This document shows, one piece after another, positions 55,647 through 63,705 of a stretch of DNA of 64,000 nucleotides. Made by a program: the position numbers and the translations under genes. Source of the stretch: JANPPS01 sp964242575 (lineage in GTDB: Bacteria > Pseudomonadota > Alphaproteobacteria > Acetobacterales > Acetobacteraceae); assembly GCA_964242575.1 (NCBI GenBank), contig CAXTCN010000008.1:34898-98897 (forward strand). The letters run 5' to 3'. Position 1 is the stretch's first letter. The number at the start of each line of letters is the position of its first letter. Under the pieces are notes generated by a model. The model searched no databases. It was not told the origin of the DNA and was given only the letters and a program-made list of their open reading frames with translations.

Positions 55647-56210
55647 ATGGAGCCTGAGGTGACCCAACTCGCCCGGCAACTGCTGGACAACGGGCTGGCC
55701 GGCCTTTCCGAGCGCGAACAGCGCATCATCCTGCGTGTCGCCAAGCGGCGGCATGTGAGCCGGGACATGAACAGCGTTCTCGAACAACAGCAGACGTTCG
55801 GCGAGCGGCTGGCGGACCGGGTGGCGCAATTCGGCGGCTCATGGACCTTCATCACGGTGTTCATGGGTATGCTCGTGGCGTGGGTCGTCGTGAACACCGT
55901 GGTCCTGACGCGCTTTGGCGGCGCTTTTGATCCCTACCCCTACATCTTCCTTAACCTTATCCTGTCGATGGTCGCGGCGTTGCAAGCGCCGGTAATCCTC
56001 ATGTCCCAGAACCGGCAAGCCGCGCGGGACAGGTTGGCCGCCAGCCTGGACTACGAGGTCAACCTCAAGGCGGAGATGGAAATCATGGCCCTGCACGAGA
56101 AGCTTGACCGCATCCGCGTCGAGCATCTTGATGCGGCGCTCCGGGCGCTGGCGCAGCAAGTCGAGGAGCTGAACGCGTCGGTGCGTTCGACGGCCGTCCG
56201 TCCTAGCTGA
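55647..56210 (+). CDS. DUF1003 membrane protein
   Basis: A 187-aa protein with two membrane segments (FITVFMGMLVAWVVVNTVVL and YIFLNLILSMVAALQAPVILM) and the DUF1003 marks FGERLADRVAQFGGSWTFI and MSQNRQAARDRL. A helical C-terminus (residues about 135-180) is probably a cytoplasmic coiled coil. Function is unknown. It is divergent from the sugar importer. Confidence 0.9.
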   Translation: MEPEVTQLARQLLDNGLAGLSEREQRIILRVAKRRHVSRDMNSVLEQQQTFGERLADRVAQFGGSWTFITVFMGMLVAWVVVNTVVLTRFGGAFDPYPYIFLNLILSMVAALQAPVILMSQNRQAARDRLAASLDYEVNLKAEMEIMALHEKLDRIRVEHLDAALRALAQQVEELNASVRSTAVRPS

Positions 56211-56392
56211 GCGGCCCACGCCCAAGCTCGCGCCGTATCTTGACAGCCATTGACATCGCGGCGGCTAATCGCGGCCGCAAAAGCAGCGCCAGCAAGCGCG
56301 TCGGCTGGCGAAGGCCGGTCCGGGACGGAGGGAGCTATGGAACGATCTTGGCATCTTGGCGCAGCCCTGCGCGCCATGCCGGCGACGGCCTG

Positions 56393-57448
56393 ATGCGCAC
56401 CATCAAAGGCCCGGCCGTGTTCCTGGCCCAATTCGCGGGCGACGCCGCCCCGTATGACAGCCTGGCCTCCCTCGGGCGCTGGGCGGCCGGCCATGGCTAC
56501 AAGGGCGTCCAAATCCCAAGCTGGGACGCGCGGCTGTTCGACCTGGCGCGGGCGGCCGAAAGCACGGCGTACTGCGACGAGGTGAAGGGCACCCTGCACG
56601 AGGCCGAGGTCGAGCTGACCGAGCTTTCCACCCACCTGCAAGGCCAGCTCGTGGCGGTCCACCCTGCCTATGACCTGGCCTTCGACGGGTTCGCCGCTCC
56701 GGAGGTGCGCGGCAACCCGGCCGCTCGGCAGGCCTGGGCCGTGCAGCAGTTGGGTCTTGCGGCCAAGGCGTCGCGCAACCTCGGCCTCACCGCCCACGCC
56801 ACGTTCTCCGGCGCGCTCGCCTGGCCTTTCCTGTACCCGTGGCCGCAACGCCCCGCCGGCCTGGTCGAGGCCGCGTTCGACGAGTTGGCCCGGCGCTGGC
56901 GGCCGATCCTCGACGCGTTCGACGCGGCGGGCGTGGACCTCTGTTACGAAATCCACCCCGGCGAGGACCTGCATGATGGCGTGACCTTCGAGATGTTCTT
57001 GGAGCGCGTCGGCAACCACCCGCGCTGCACCCTGCTGTACGACCCCAGCCACTTCGTGCTGCAGCAGCTCGACTACCTCGAGTACATCGATTTTTACCAC
57101 GACCGCATCCGCATGTTCCACGTGAAGGACGCCGAGTTCAACCCGACCGGGCGTCAGGGCGTGTACTCCGGCTTCCAGCCCTGGGTGCAGCGCGCCGGGC
57201 GGTTCCGCTCGTTGGGCGACGGCCAGGTGGACTTCGGCGCAGTGTTCTCCAAGCTCAGTCAATATGGCTTCGACGGCTGGGCGGTGCTGGAATGGGAGTG
57301 CTGCATCAAGGACAGCGAGCAGGGCGCGGCCGAGGGCGCGCCGTTCATCGCCAAACACATCATCCAAGTGGCGTCGCGCGCGTTCGACGACTTCGCCGCG
57401 AGCGGGGTGAATGAAGCCGCTAACCGCAAGCTGCTGGGGATCGCCTGA
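56393..57448 (+). CDS. Sugar phosphate isomerase/epimerase (AP endonuclease family 2 fold)
   Basis: A 351-aa TIM-barrel protein like IolE/IolH and hydroxypyruvate isomerases. Metal ligands appear in CYEIHPGED (Glu, His), LLYDPSHF (Asp, His), FHVKDAEF (His, Asp) and VLEWEC (Glu). The ATG at 56393 starts at the first conserved strand; no strong ribosome site is visible. It is followed 2 bp later by a Gfo/Idh/MocA dehydrogenase gene, a pair common in inositol and unusual sugar pathways. Confidence 0.87.
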   Translation: MRTIKGPAVFLAQFAGDAAPYDSLASLGRWAAGHGYKGVQIPSWDARLFDLARAAESTAYCDEVKGTLHEAEVELTELSTHLQGQLVAVHPAYDLAFDGFAAPEVRGNPAARQAWAVQQLGLAAKASRNLGLTAHATFSGALAWPFLYPWPQRPAGLVEAAFDELARRWRPILDAFDAAGVDLCYEIHPGEDLHDGVTFEMFLERVGNHPRCTLLYDPSHFVLQQLDYLEYIDFYHDRIRMFHVKDAEFNPTGRQGVYSGFQPWVQRAGRFRSLGDGQVDFGAVFSKLSQYGFDGWAVLEWECCIKDSEQGAAEGAPFIAKHIIQVASRAFDDFAASGVNEAANRKLLGIA

Positions 57449-57450
57449 CG

Positions 57451-58614
57451 ATGGACCGCGCGCCGGACCGGCGCCTGCGCCTCGGCATGGTGGGAGGCGG
57501 GCAGGGGGCGTTCATCGGCGCGGTGCACCGCATCGCCGCCCGGCTGGACGACCGTTACGAGCTGGTGGCCGGCGCGCTGTCGTCCGACCCAGCCCGCGCG
57601 CAGGCCAGCGCGGCGGCGTTGCACATCGCGCCGGACCGCGCCTATGTGGACTACGCCGTCATGGCGGAGCGGGAAGCCGCACGGCCGGACCGCATCGACG
57701 TGGTGGCCATCGTCACGCCGAACTACCTGCACCACGGCCCAGCCCGCGCCTTCGCCGAACGCGGCATCCACGTACTGTGTGACAAGCCGTTGACCCACCG
57801 CCTGGAGGACGCGCTGGACCTCGCAAGCGTGGTGGACGCCAGCGGGATCGTGTTCGGCCTGGCCCACGTTTACACCGGCTATCCCATGGTCCGCCAAGCC
57901 CGCGCGATGGTCGCGGCCGGGGAGCTGGGCGCGGTCCGCGTCATCCAGGTCGAGTACCCGCAGGAGTGGCTGACGACGCGGCTTGAGGACACCGGGCAGA
58001 AACAGGCGTCCTGGCGCACCGATCCGGCGCGCAGCGGCGCGGCCGGATGCACCGGGGACATCGGCACCCACGCCTTCCATTTGGCCGAGTTCGTCACAGG
58101 CCTGCGTTGCACCAGCCTGGCCGCGGAGCTGTCGCGGTTCGTGCCGGGCCGGGCTTTGGACGACAACGCGCACATGCTGCTGCGCTTCGACGGCGGCGCG
58201 CGGGGCATGTTATGGGCATCGCAAGTGGCGCCGGGCCACGAGAACGGGCTGCGGCTGCGGGTGTTCGGCGCCGATGGCGGGCTGGAGTGGGCGCAGGAGC
58301 AGCCGAACGCGCTGCAGCACACGCCGTTCGGCCAGCCGCCGCGGCTGATCCGCCGCGCAGGCGCTGGAGCAGGGGCGGACGCCGCGCACGCCAGCCGCAT
58401 CCCGTCCGGCCATCCGGAGGGCTACCTGGAGGCGTTCGCCCAGCTCTATTGCGACTTCGCCGAACAGGTCACCGCACGGCTCATGGGCCGCGACCCGGAC
58501 CCAGCGAGCCTGTTGGTGCCCGGCATCGCCGACGGGGTGCGCGGGATGCGCTTCATCACCGCCGTGGTCGAGAGCAGCCGCAACGACGCTGCCTGGACCG
58601 CCATCCCAGCCTAA
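57451..58614 (+). CDS. Gfo/Idh/MocA family oxidoreductase
   Basis: A 387-aa NAD(P)-dependent sugar dehydrogenase. The dinucleotide fold starts LRLGMVGGGQGAFIGAVH. VVAIVTPNYLH and HVLCDKPLTHRLEDA (Lys of the EKP-like motif, here DKP) are family marks, and GDIGTHAFHLAEFV holds the catalytic Asp/His region. It probably oxidises a sugar or inositol compound together with the epimerase upstream. Confidence 0.9.
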   Translation: MDRAPDRRLRLGMVGGGQGAFIGAVHRIAARLDDRYELVAGALSSDPARAQASAAALHIAPDRAYVDYAVMAEREAARPDRIDVVAIVTPNYLHHGPARAFAERGIHVLCDKPLTHRLEDALDLASVVDASGIVFGLAHVYTGYPMVRQARAMVAAGELGAVRVIQVEYPQEWLTTRLEDTGQKQASWRTDPARSGAAGCTGDIGTHAFHLAEFVTGLRCTSLAAELSRFVPGRALDDNAHMLLRFDGGARGMLWASQVAPGHENGLRLRVFGADGGLEWAQEQPNALQHTPFGQPPRLIRRAGAGAGADAAHASRIPSGHPEGYLEAFAQLYCDFAEQVTARLMGRDPDPASLLVPGIADGVRGMRFITAVVESSRNDAAWTAIPA

Positions 58615-58640
58615 TCCCGCTGCCCCTTATTTAGCGCGCA

Positions 58641-58663
58641 TTCCGACATATTTTCGTCGGGAA
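58641..58663. terminator. Hairpin after the Gfo/Idh/MocA gene
   Basis: TTCCGAC and GTCGGGAA pair (one bulged base) around an AT-rich loop, 27 bp after the stop. It may end the upstream transcript or lie in the leader of the next gene; no T-tract follows. Confidence 0.35.
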
Positions 58664-58685
58664 CCGCGTGCACGCTCATAGCGCT

Positions 58686-59921
58686 ATGGTCACGCGGGAG
58701 GTTTGTAGGCAACGGATGCAGGCCACTCAGCAGCATGTGCGCCAACACTCCGGCCGGGCGGTGTTTCAGCCCTCGGTTTCGGTGGACGACATCGTGGTGC
58801 ATCCGGGCTGGGCGGCGGCGTGGCATGCGGTGCTGGACGCGCTGAGCCGGCCTGGGCTGATCGCGGTGCTTGGCCCCTCTGGCGCCGGCAAGACGCTGTT
58901 CCTGCAGGCGCTCACGCGCGCGCTGCGCCAGGCCGGGTGGGACGCGCTGCTGCTGCAGCACGGCGCAGGCGAGGGGGCGGGCAACCCGCAGATCGTGCTG
59001 ATCGACCAGGCCGACCGGCTGCCGGGCGCGGTGCTGGACGTGCTGGCGCGCCAGGCGCGGCCCTGCGTGCTGGCCGGGCCGCCTGCCTTGCTGGAGCGGT
59101 TCTCCGAGCTGCCGGCGGGCCTCAGCATCGTGACGCTCGGGCCGTTGGCGCCGTCCGACGTGGGACCGTTCCTGGCGGCGCAGTTGGCGCAGTCGGGCCA
59201 GCCGGCGGACCTGCTGCACCCTGATGCGGTGGCGGCGCTGGCGCGGCACGCGGCCGGGTCGGCGCGGGCGGTGCAGACGCTGGCGGGCTTGGCGGTGTTC
59301 CTGGCCCGGCTGGAGGACGCGCCGCAGGTGAGTGCCGCGCACGTGGCCGAGGCGGCCGAGGTGCAGAGCGGCACCACGCTGCGCCACGAGGACCTGGACG
59401 AGGATGCACCGGTTGCCCTGGGCAGCCCTGAAATCGCGCTGCCCCCTCCAGACCCGGCCCAGCGCGCTCCTGCAGCAGCGCGCCCGTGGCGACAAATTGT
59501 TATGACGGCGGTCGCGGTCCTATGCTGTGCAGCAGCGGCTGGTGTCGTGGCTATGGCGATGCTGGGCCAACCAGGCGCGGCCCCAGCGGCGCAGGCCGTC
59601 GTGGCGCCAAGCCCGGCAACGGACGTGGTTTTGCCGCAAGTGGAGGACCGGACAACCCAGGCCGCTTCCACTCCTGGCGGCTTGCCCGAACCGGCTCCGG
59701 CCTCGCCGGTTCCCCCTTTGGCAAGCCAGCCTGAGAAGGCGTACCCGGCCCCGCCGGCTCCGCAACGGCCGGCGCGGACCCGGGCTGAGCGGCCGAGGCT
59801 GGTGCAGGAGTCGCAGGTCAATCTCCGGCGCTGCCGCAACATCGTGGCGATGCTCCAGGTGGGGGAGGCCGTGACTGACGCCGAGCGAAAATTCCTGAGT
59901 GACGGTTGCAGGGCGCAGTAG
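58686..59921 (+). CDS. ExeA-like AAA ATPase with a membrane segment and Pro-rich tail
   Basis: A 411-aa protein. The N-terminal ATPase domain has Walker A GPSGAGKT and a Walker B-like strand IVLIDQAD (Gln where Glu is usual), with the layout of the ExeA/general secretion ATPases. One hydrophobic segment (IVMTAVAVLCCAAAAGVVAMAML) follows. Then comes a long Ala/Pro-rich linker and a short C-terminal part with two cysteines (LRRCRNIV and SDGCRAQ), probably in the periplasm. The start is uncertain: GTG 58668, ATG 58686 or ATG 58716. The role is unknown; a link between cytoplasmic ATPase and cell wall, as in ExeAB, is possible. Confidence 0.7.
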   Translation: MVTREVCRQRMQATQQHVRQHSGRAVFQPSVSVDDIVVHPGWAAAWHAVLDALSRPGLIAVLGPSGAGKTLFLQALTRALRQAGWDALLLQHGAGEGAGNPQIVLIDQADRLPGAVLDVLARQARPCVLAGPPALLERFSELPAGLSIVTLGPLAPSDVGPFLAAQLAQSGQPADLLHPDAVAALARHAAGSARAVQTLAGLAVFLARLEDAPQVSAAHVAEAAEVQSGTTLRHEDLDEDAPVALGSPEIALPPPDPAQRAPAAARPWRQIVMTAVAVLCCAAAAGVVAMAMLGQPGAAPAAQAVVAPSPATDVVLPQVEDRTTQAASTPGGLPEPAPASPVPPLASQPEKAYPAPPAPQRPARTRAERPRLVQESQVNLRRCRNIVAMLQVGEAVTDAERKFLSDGCRAQ

Positions 59922-59988
59922 CTCGCCAGCCACCCCCTCCGTGGGCTAGACCATGCGTCCGCGGCCTGTAACGCCTCTGACCGTCTTG

Positions 59989-60007
59989 GGCCGGCATCGC
60001 GCCGGCC
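59989..60007. promoter_or_regulatory. GC-rich hairpin just upstream of cysK
   Basis: GGCCGGC-ATCGC-GCCGGCC, a perfect 7-bp stem with a 5-base loop, 19 bp before the cysK ATG. It could be the terminator of the upstream gene or a structure in the cysK leader. No antiterminator partner was seen. Confidence 0.4.
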
Positions 60008-60026
60008 GCTGCAATGGAGCTGGACC

Positions 60027-60941
60027 ATGAAAGCCAACAGCGTTCTCGACACCATCGGCCGCACGCCGCACATCCGCGTCAGCCGCCTGTTCCCCGACGC
60101 GAACGTCTGGATCAAGTCGGAGCGCGCCAACCCCGCCGGCTCCATCAAGGACCGCATCGCGCTGGCAATGGTCGAGGCCGCCGAAGCCAGCGGCCAGCTT
60201 AAGCCCGGCGGCACCATCATCGAGCCGACCTCCGGCAACACCGGCATCGGCCTCGCCATGGTCGCCGCGGTGAAGGGCTACAAGCTGGTGCTGGTCATGC
60301 CGGAGAGCATGTCGGTCGAACGCCGTCGGTTGATGCAGGCGTACGGCGCGACGTTCGACCTAACTCCGCGCGAGGGCGGCATGAAGGCGGCAATCGCGCG
60401 CGCGCACGAGCTTGCGGCAGAAAGCCCCGGCGCATGGATTCCGCAACAGTTCGAGAACCCGGCCAACATCGACGTCCACGTCCGCACCACGGCAGAGGAA
60501 ATTCTGGCGGACTTCCCGGACGGGATCGACGTCATGATAACCGGCGTGGGCACCGGCGGCCACATCACCGCCTGCGCCGAGGTGCTGAAGCGGCACTGGC
60601 CCAAGCTGCAAGCGTTCGCGGTGGAGCCGGCGCTGTCGCCGGTCATTTCAGGCGGGGCGCCCGGTCCGCACCCCATCCAGGGCATCGGCGCCGGGTTCGT
60701 GCCCATGAACCTGCACACATCCGTGCTGGACGGCGTAATCCAGGTCGAGGCGGAGGAGGCGCGCGAGTTCGCCCGCCGCTCGGCCCGGCAGGAGGGGCTG
60801 CTGGTCGGCATCTCCTCGGGCGGCACGCTGGCGGCAATCTCGAAGAAACTGCCGGAGCTGCCGCAGGGCGTGACGGTGCTGGGCTTCAACTACGACACCG
60901 GCGAGCGCTACCTGTCGGTGCCGGACTTCCTGCCGGCCTGA
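60027..60941 (+). CDS. cysK: Cysteine synthase A
   Basis: A 304-aa PLP enzyme (O-acetylserine sulfhydrylase) that makes cysteine from O-acetylserine and sulfide. The Schiff-base Lys is in PAGSIKDRIA, the phosphate/substrate loop is EPTSGNTGIGLA, and GVGTGGHITACAEVLK is typical. The TGERYLSV ending matches CysK. TGGAG lies before the ATG. A monocistronic gene, convergent with the kinase gene. Confidence 0.95.
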   Translation: MKANSVLDTIGRTPHIRVSRLFPDANVWIKSERANPAGSIKDRIALAMVEAAEASGQLKPGGTIIEPTSGNTGIGLAMVAAVKGYKLVLVMPESMSVERRRLMQAYGATFDLTPREGGMKAAIARAHELAAESPGAWIPQQFENPANIDVHVRTTAEEILADFPDGIDVMITGVGTGGHITACAEVLKRHWPKLQAFAVEPALSPVISGGAPGPHPIQGIGAGFVPMNLHTSVLDGVIQVEAEEAREFARRSARQEGLLVGISSGGTLAAISKKLPELPQGVTVLGFNYDTGERYLSVPDFLPA

Positions 60942-60948
60942 CCCGGCA

Positions 60949-63135
60949 TCAGGCGTCGATCATGTCGCGAACCCGGGCGGCAAGCGCATCAAGCCTGAAC
61001 GGCTTGGTCATGACCTGCATGCCTGGGTCGAGCTGGCCGTTGCCCACCGCCACGCCGTCCGCGTAGCCCGTTACGAACAGCACCTTGAGGCCGGGACGCC
61101 GTTGCCGCGCGGCGTCCGCGAGCTGCCGCCCATTCATTCCCCCGGGCAGGCCGACATCGGTCACCAGCAGGTCGATGCGCGCGTCGGACTCCATGATGTC
61201 CAGCCCAGCGCGGCCGTCGATGGCCTCCAGTGCCGTATGGCCCTGGTCCGTCAGCAGGTCGACGATAATCATCCGAACGGCCGGTTCGTCCTCGACCACC
61301 AGGACGACGGAGCTGTCGTAGGCCGGTTCCAGAAGCTGCATCCCATGCTGCGGCTCGGCCTCCACCGTCCCAGAATGCCGGGGCAGGTAGATCGTGACCG
61401 CCGTGCCCTGTCCCTCCGTGCTGCGAAGGACCACGCGCCCTCCCGACTGCTGCACGAAGCCATAGATCATGGACAGGCCAAGCCCGGTGCCATGGCCGAG
61501 CGGCTTGGTCGTGAAGAAGGGATCGAACGCCCGCGCGGCGACGCTGGGCGCCATGCCCACGCCGGCGTCGGTGACGGACAGGGCCACGTGCTCCCCCGGC
61601 GGCGCCTCGCTTGCCGCCCCATGTGGGCCGCCGCGGCCGGAGCCGAAGGTTTCAATGAGCACGCGCCCGCCGCCGGGCATGCTGTCGCGCGCGTTCAGGA
61701 CCAGGTTGAGCAGCGCGTTCTCGAGCTGGTTGCGGTCGCAGAAAACCGGCCATATCGTCGGCTGGAACCTGGTTTCGAGATCGATGGCGGGACCTAGCGT
61801 CTGGCGCAACAGGTCTTCCATGCCGGACACCAGCTCGTTCACCGCAATCGGCTTTGGATCGAGCGTTTGCCGGCGCGAGAAGGCCAGGAGCCGCTGCGTC
61901 AGGGCCGTCGCACGGTTGGCCGATACCAGCCCAGCGTCGATATAGCGCCCGAAATCCGCGGTGCGCCCTTGCGCGGCACGGAGGCGCAGTTGCTCCAGGC
62001 TGCCGGAGATGCCAGCCAGCAGGTTGTTGAAGTCGTGCGCCAACCCTCCGGTCAACTGGCCGACCGCGTCCATCTTATGCGACTGGCGCAGCGCCTCCTC
62101 GACCTGTTCGCGCCCGGCCGCCTCGGTCCGGAGCTTCTCGTTGGCCTCGACCAGCTCGCTGGTGCGCGCCGCCACCCGCGCCTCCAGCGCCTCGTTCAAC
62201 CGGAGCAACGCCTCCTGGGCCATCCTACGGTCGGTGACGTCGGCGAGGATGCCCAGCAGGTGGGTGGGCGGAGCGTTGCCCCGGGTGCCGGCGGGCCGGC
62301 CCTGGCTCTCGATCCAACGGACCTCGCCGTCGCTCGCACGGCGGATGCGGCATTCGAAGCGCCACTTCGTCCCGTTCTCCACCGCGTGGCGGAACGTGCT
62401 GCCGACATGCTCGCGGTCCTCCTGCAACACGTGCTCCAGCAGGATGTCATAGGTCCAGACGGGCGGTGGACCCGTGTAGCCGAAAATCTGGTCATAGCGT
62501 TGGTTGCGGGTTGCACTTCCGCTGGCCAGGTCAAGCTCCCAGCTTCCCAGCTCGCCGCTTTCCAAGGCAAACTGTAGCCGGTCCTCCCCGGCGCGCCCCT
62601 GTTCCATGGTGCGCAGGCGGGACACGGCCGCGGCCAGCAGGTTGGCGTAGCCGCGCAGGAAGTTGGTGTCGTCGTCGTTGAACTGGCGCGGCTCGCGGCT
62701 ATCGATCTGCAGGATGCCGAACGGCTGCTGGTCCAGGCCGCCGATGATGACGACGTTGGCCACCGCCTTGACGCCGTTCTCGGTCAGGAACGCGGGGTAC
62801 TTGAACCGCGTCTCATGCTCGATGTCGGGAGAGATCATCGGCTCGCCCGTTTTCAACGCGTGGCCTTCGGAGCTGTCGCTGGTGGCCTTGAGCGTCACCT
62901 CGCCGACCACCCCGGGCTTCCAGCCGACGCCGGCGCGCACCAGCAGGGTCTCGCCGTCCGCCTGCAGCTCCATGACCTTGGCGAGGTCGGTGCCCAAGGC
63001 CTGGCCCACCAATCGGCAGGCCTCCGTCAGTATCTCGTCGAGGTCGTCGCACTGCAGCGCAAGCTCTCCGAACTTGGCCATGGCGGTTTGCTGCCGCAAC
63101 TGCTCCAGGTGCTTGCCCGCGATCGGGGTGTTCAT
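60949..63135 (-). CDS. Hybrid sensor histidine kinase (GAF-PAS-kinase-receiver)
   Basis: A 728-aa soluble sensor. Domains in order are GAF (about 1-175), PAS/PAC (about 185-305, ending ADVTDRRMAQE), a coiled-coil linker (about 310-350), HisKA with the phospho-His in GGLAHDFNNLL (about 363), HATPase with NALLNLVLNARDSMP, DAGVGMA and GTGLGLSMIYGF, and a C-terminal receiver (VLVVEDEPAVR, the phospho-Asp in LLVTDVGLPG, FVTGYAD). No membrane segment is seen. The output is probably phosphotransfer from the receiver to an unlinked partner. It converges with cysK, with 7 bp between the stops. Confidence 0.93.
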   Translation of the reverse strand: MNTPIAGKHLEQLRQQTAMAKFGELALQCDDLDEILTEACRLVGQALGTDLAKVMELQADGETLLVRAGVGWKPGVVGEVTLKATSDSSEGHALKTGEPMISPDIEHETRFKYPAFLTENGVKAVANVVIIGGLDQQPFGILQIDSREPRQFNDDDTNFLRGYANLLAAAVSRLRTMEQGRAGEDRLQFALESGELGSWELDLASGSATRNQRYDQIFGYTGPPPVWTYDILLEHVLQEDREHVGSTFRHAVENGTKWRFECRIRRASDGEVRWIESQGRPAGTRGNAPPTHLLGILADVTDRRMAQEALLRLNEALEARVAARTSELVEANEKLRTEAAGREQVEEALRQSHKMDAVGQLTGGLAHDFNNLLAGISGSLEQLRLRAAQGRTADFGRYIDAGLVSANRATALTQRLLAFSRRQTLDPKPIAVNELVSGMEDLLRQTLGPAIDLETRFQPTIWPVFCDRNQLENALLNLVLNARDSMPGGGRVLIETFGSGRGGPHGAASEAPPGEHVALSVTDAGVGMAPSVAARAFDPFFTTKPLGHGTGLGLSMIYGFVQQSGGRVVLRSTEGQGTAVTIYLPRHSGTVEAEPQHGMQLLEPAYDSSVVLVVEDEPAVRMIIVDLLTDQGHTALEAIDGRAGLDIMESDARIDLLVTDVGLPGGMNGRQLADAARQRRPGLKVLFVTGYADGVAVGNGQLDPGMQVMTKPFRLDALAARVRDMIDA

Positions 63136-63570
63136 AGATGGCGCTCTGCATCATGCCGCATGGCGGGCCTCATTGGGTGGCCCTCGCTCATGATCGGACG
63201 AGGGGCCGCAGAAGAGGCTTTCAGGCAACCGGACCGGGCCTACCGGCGCCTGCGGCCTGTCAGGAGCTTCCGCAAGCCCAGAACGTACAGTTCGGAGGCG
63301 CAACTTACAACTCGGTTGAAAAGTAACCTAACAAATCGTCCTGGTGGCTAACCGACGCAACGATGCGGCGGCCTACGAACCTTAGCCTCCCGCCTTGGCG
63401 TAGAGCTTTTGCGCCCCGATGCGCAAAAACATGGTGTGATCCCCTGTCAGCGACGTCGCCCTTTCCCAGGCGCCGCGCGGATCGTTGCATGGGGTGCAGC
63501 CATATGGCCAATATAGCTTGTTCCTGGCTGATAGGCGTCGCTTACGACGGGTCGCCTCTCCGGGCTGTCG
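63136..63570. other. Gene-poor gap
   Basis: No convincing coding sequence on either strand in these 435 bp. The region from about 63300 to 63360 is AT-richer than average and may hold the promoter of the minus-strand kinase gene. The gap leads into an OxyR-like stub, so it may be an old rearrangement site. Confidence 0.5.
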
Positions 63571-63651
63571 TTGCGTGACCTGGAGTATGTCGTCGCGGTC
63601 GCCCGGCGCCTGCATTTCGGCCGCGTCGCAGCCATCCGCGCCGGACGCTGA
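63571..63651 (+). pseudogene. N-terminal stub of an OxyR/LysR-type regulator
   Basis: The reading frame LRDLEYVVAVARRLHFGRVA matches the first 20 residues of OxyR-like LysR regulators (wing helix before the recognition helix). It then runs into IRAGR and a stop at 63649-63651. The recognition helix and effector domain are missing, so it is a remnant, not a functional regulator. The TTG at 63571 is the only start-like codon. Confidence 0.55.
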
Positions 63652-63705
63652 TCGCGGCGTTGGCCAGGCTGTTCCGCACGCTCGACTTGCCCTTGTAGGC
63701 GGGCC

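Noticed and set aside
52573..55662. A 1029-codon open frame on the plus strand opposite the second sugar importer
   Set aside because: It is antisense to four well-identified genes, its translation is rich in His, Arg and Gln with no family motif, and long antisense frames are expected in GC-rich codon bias.
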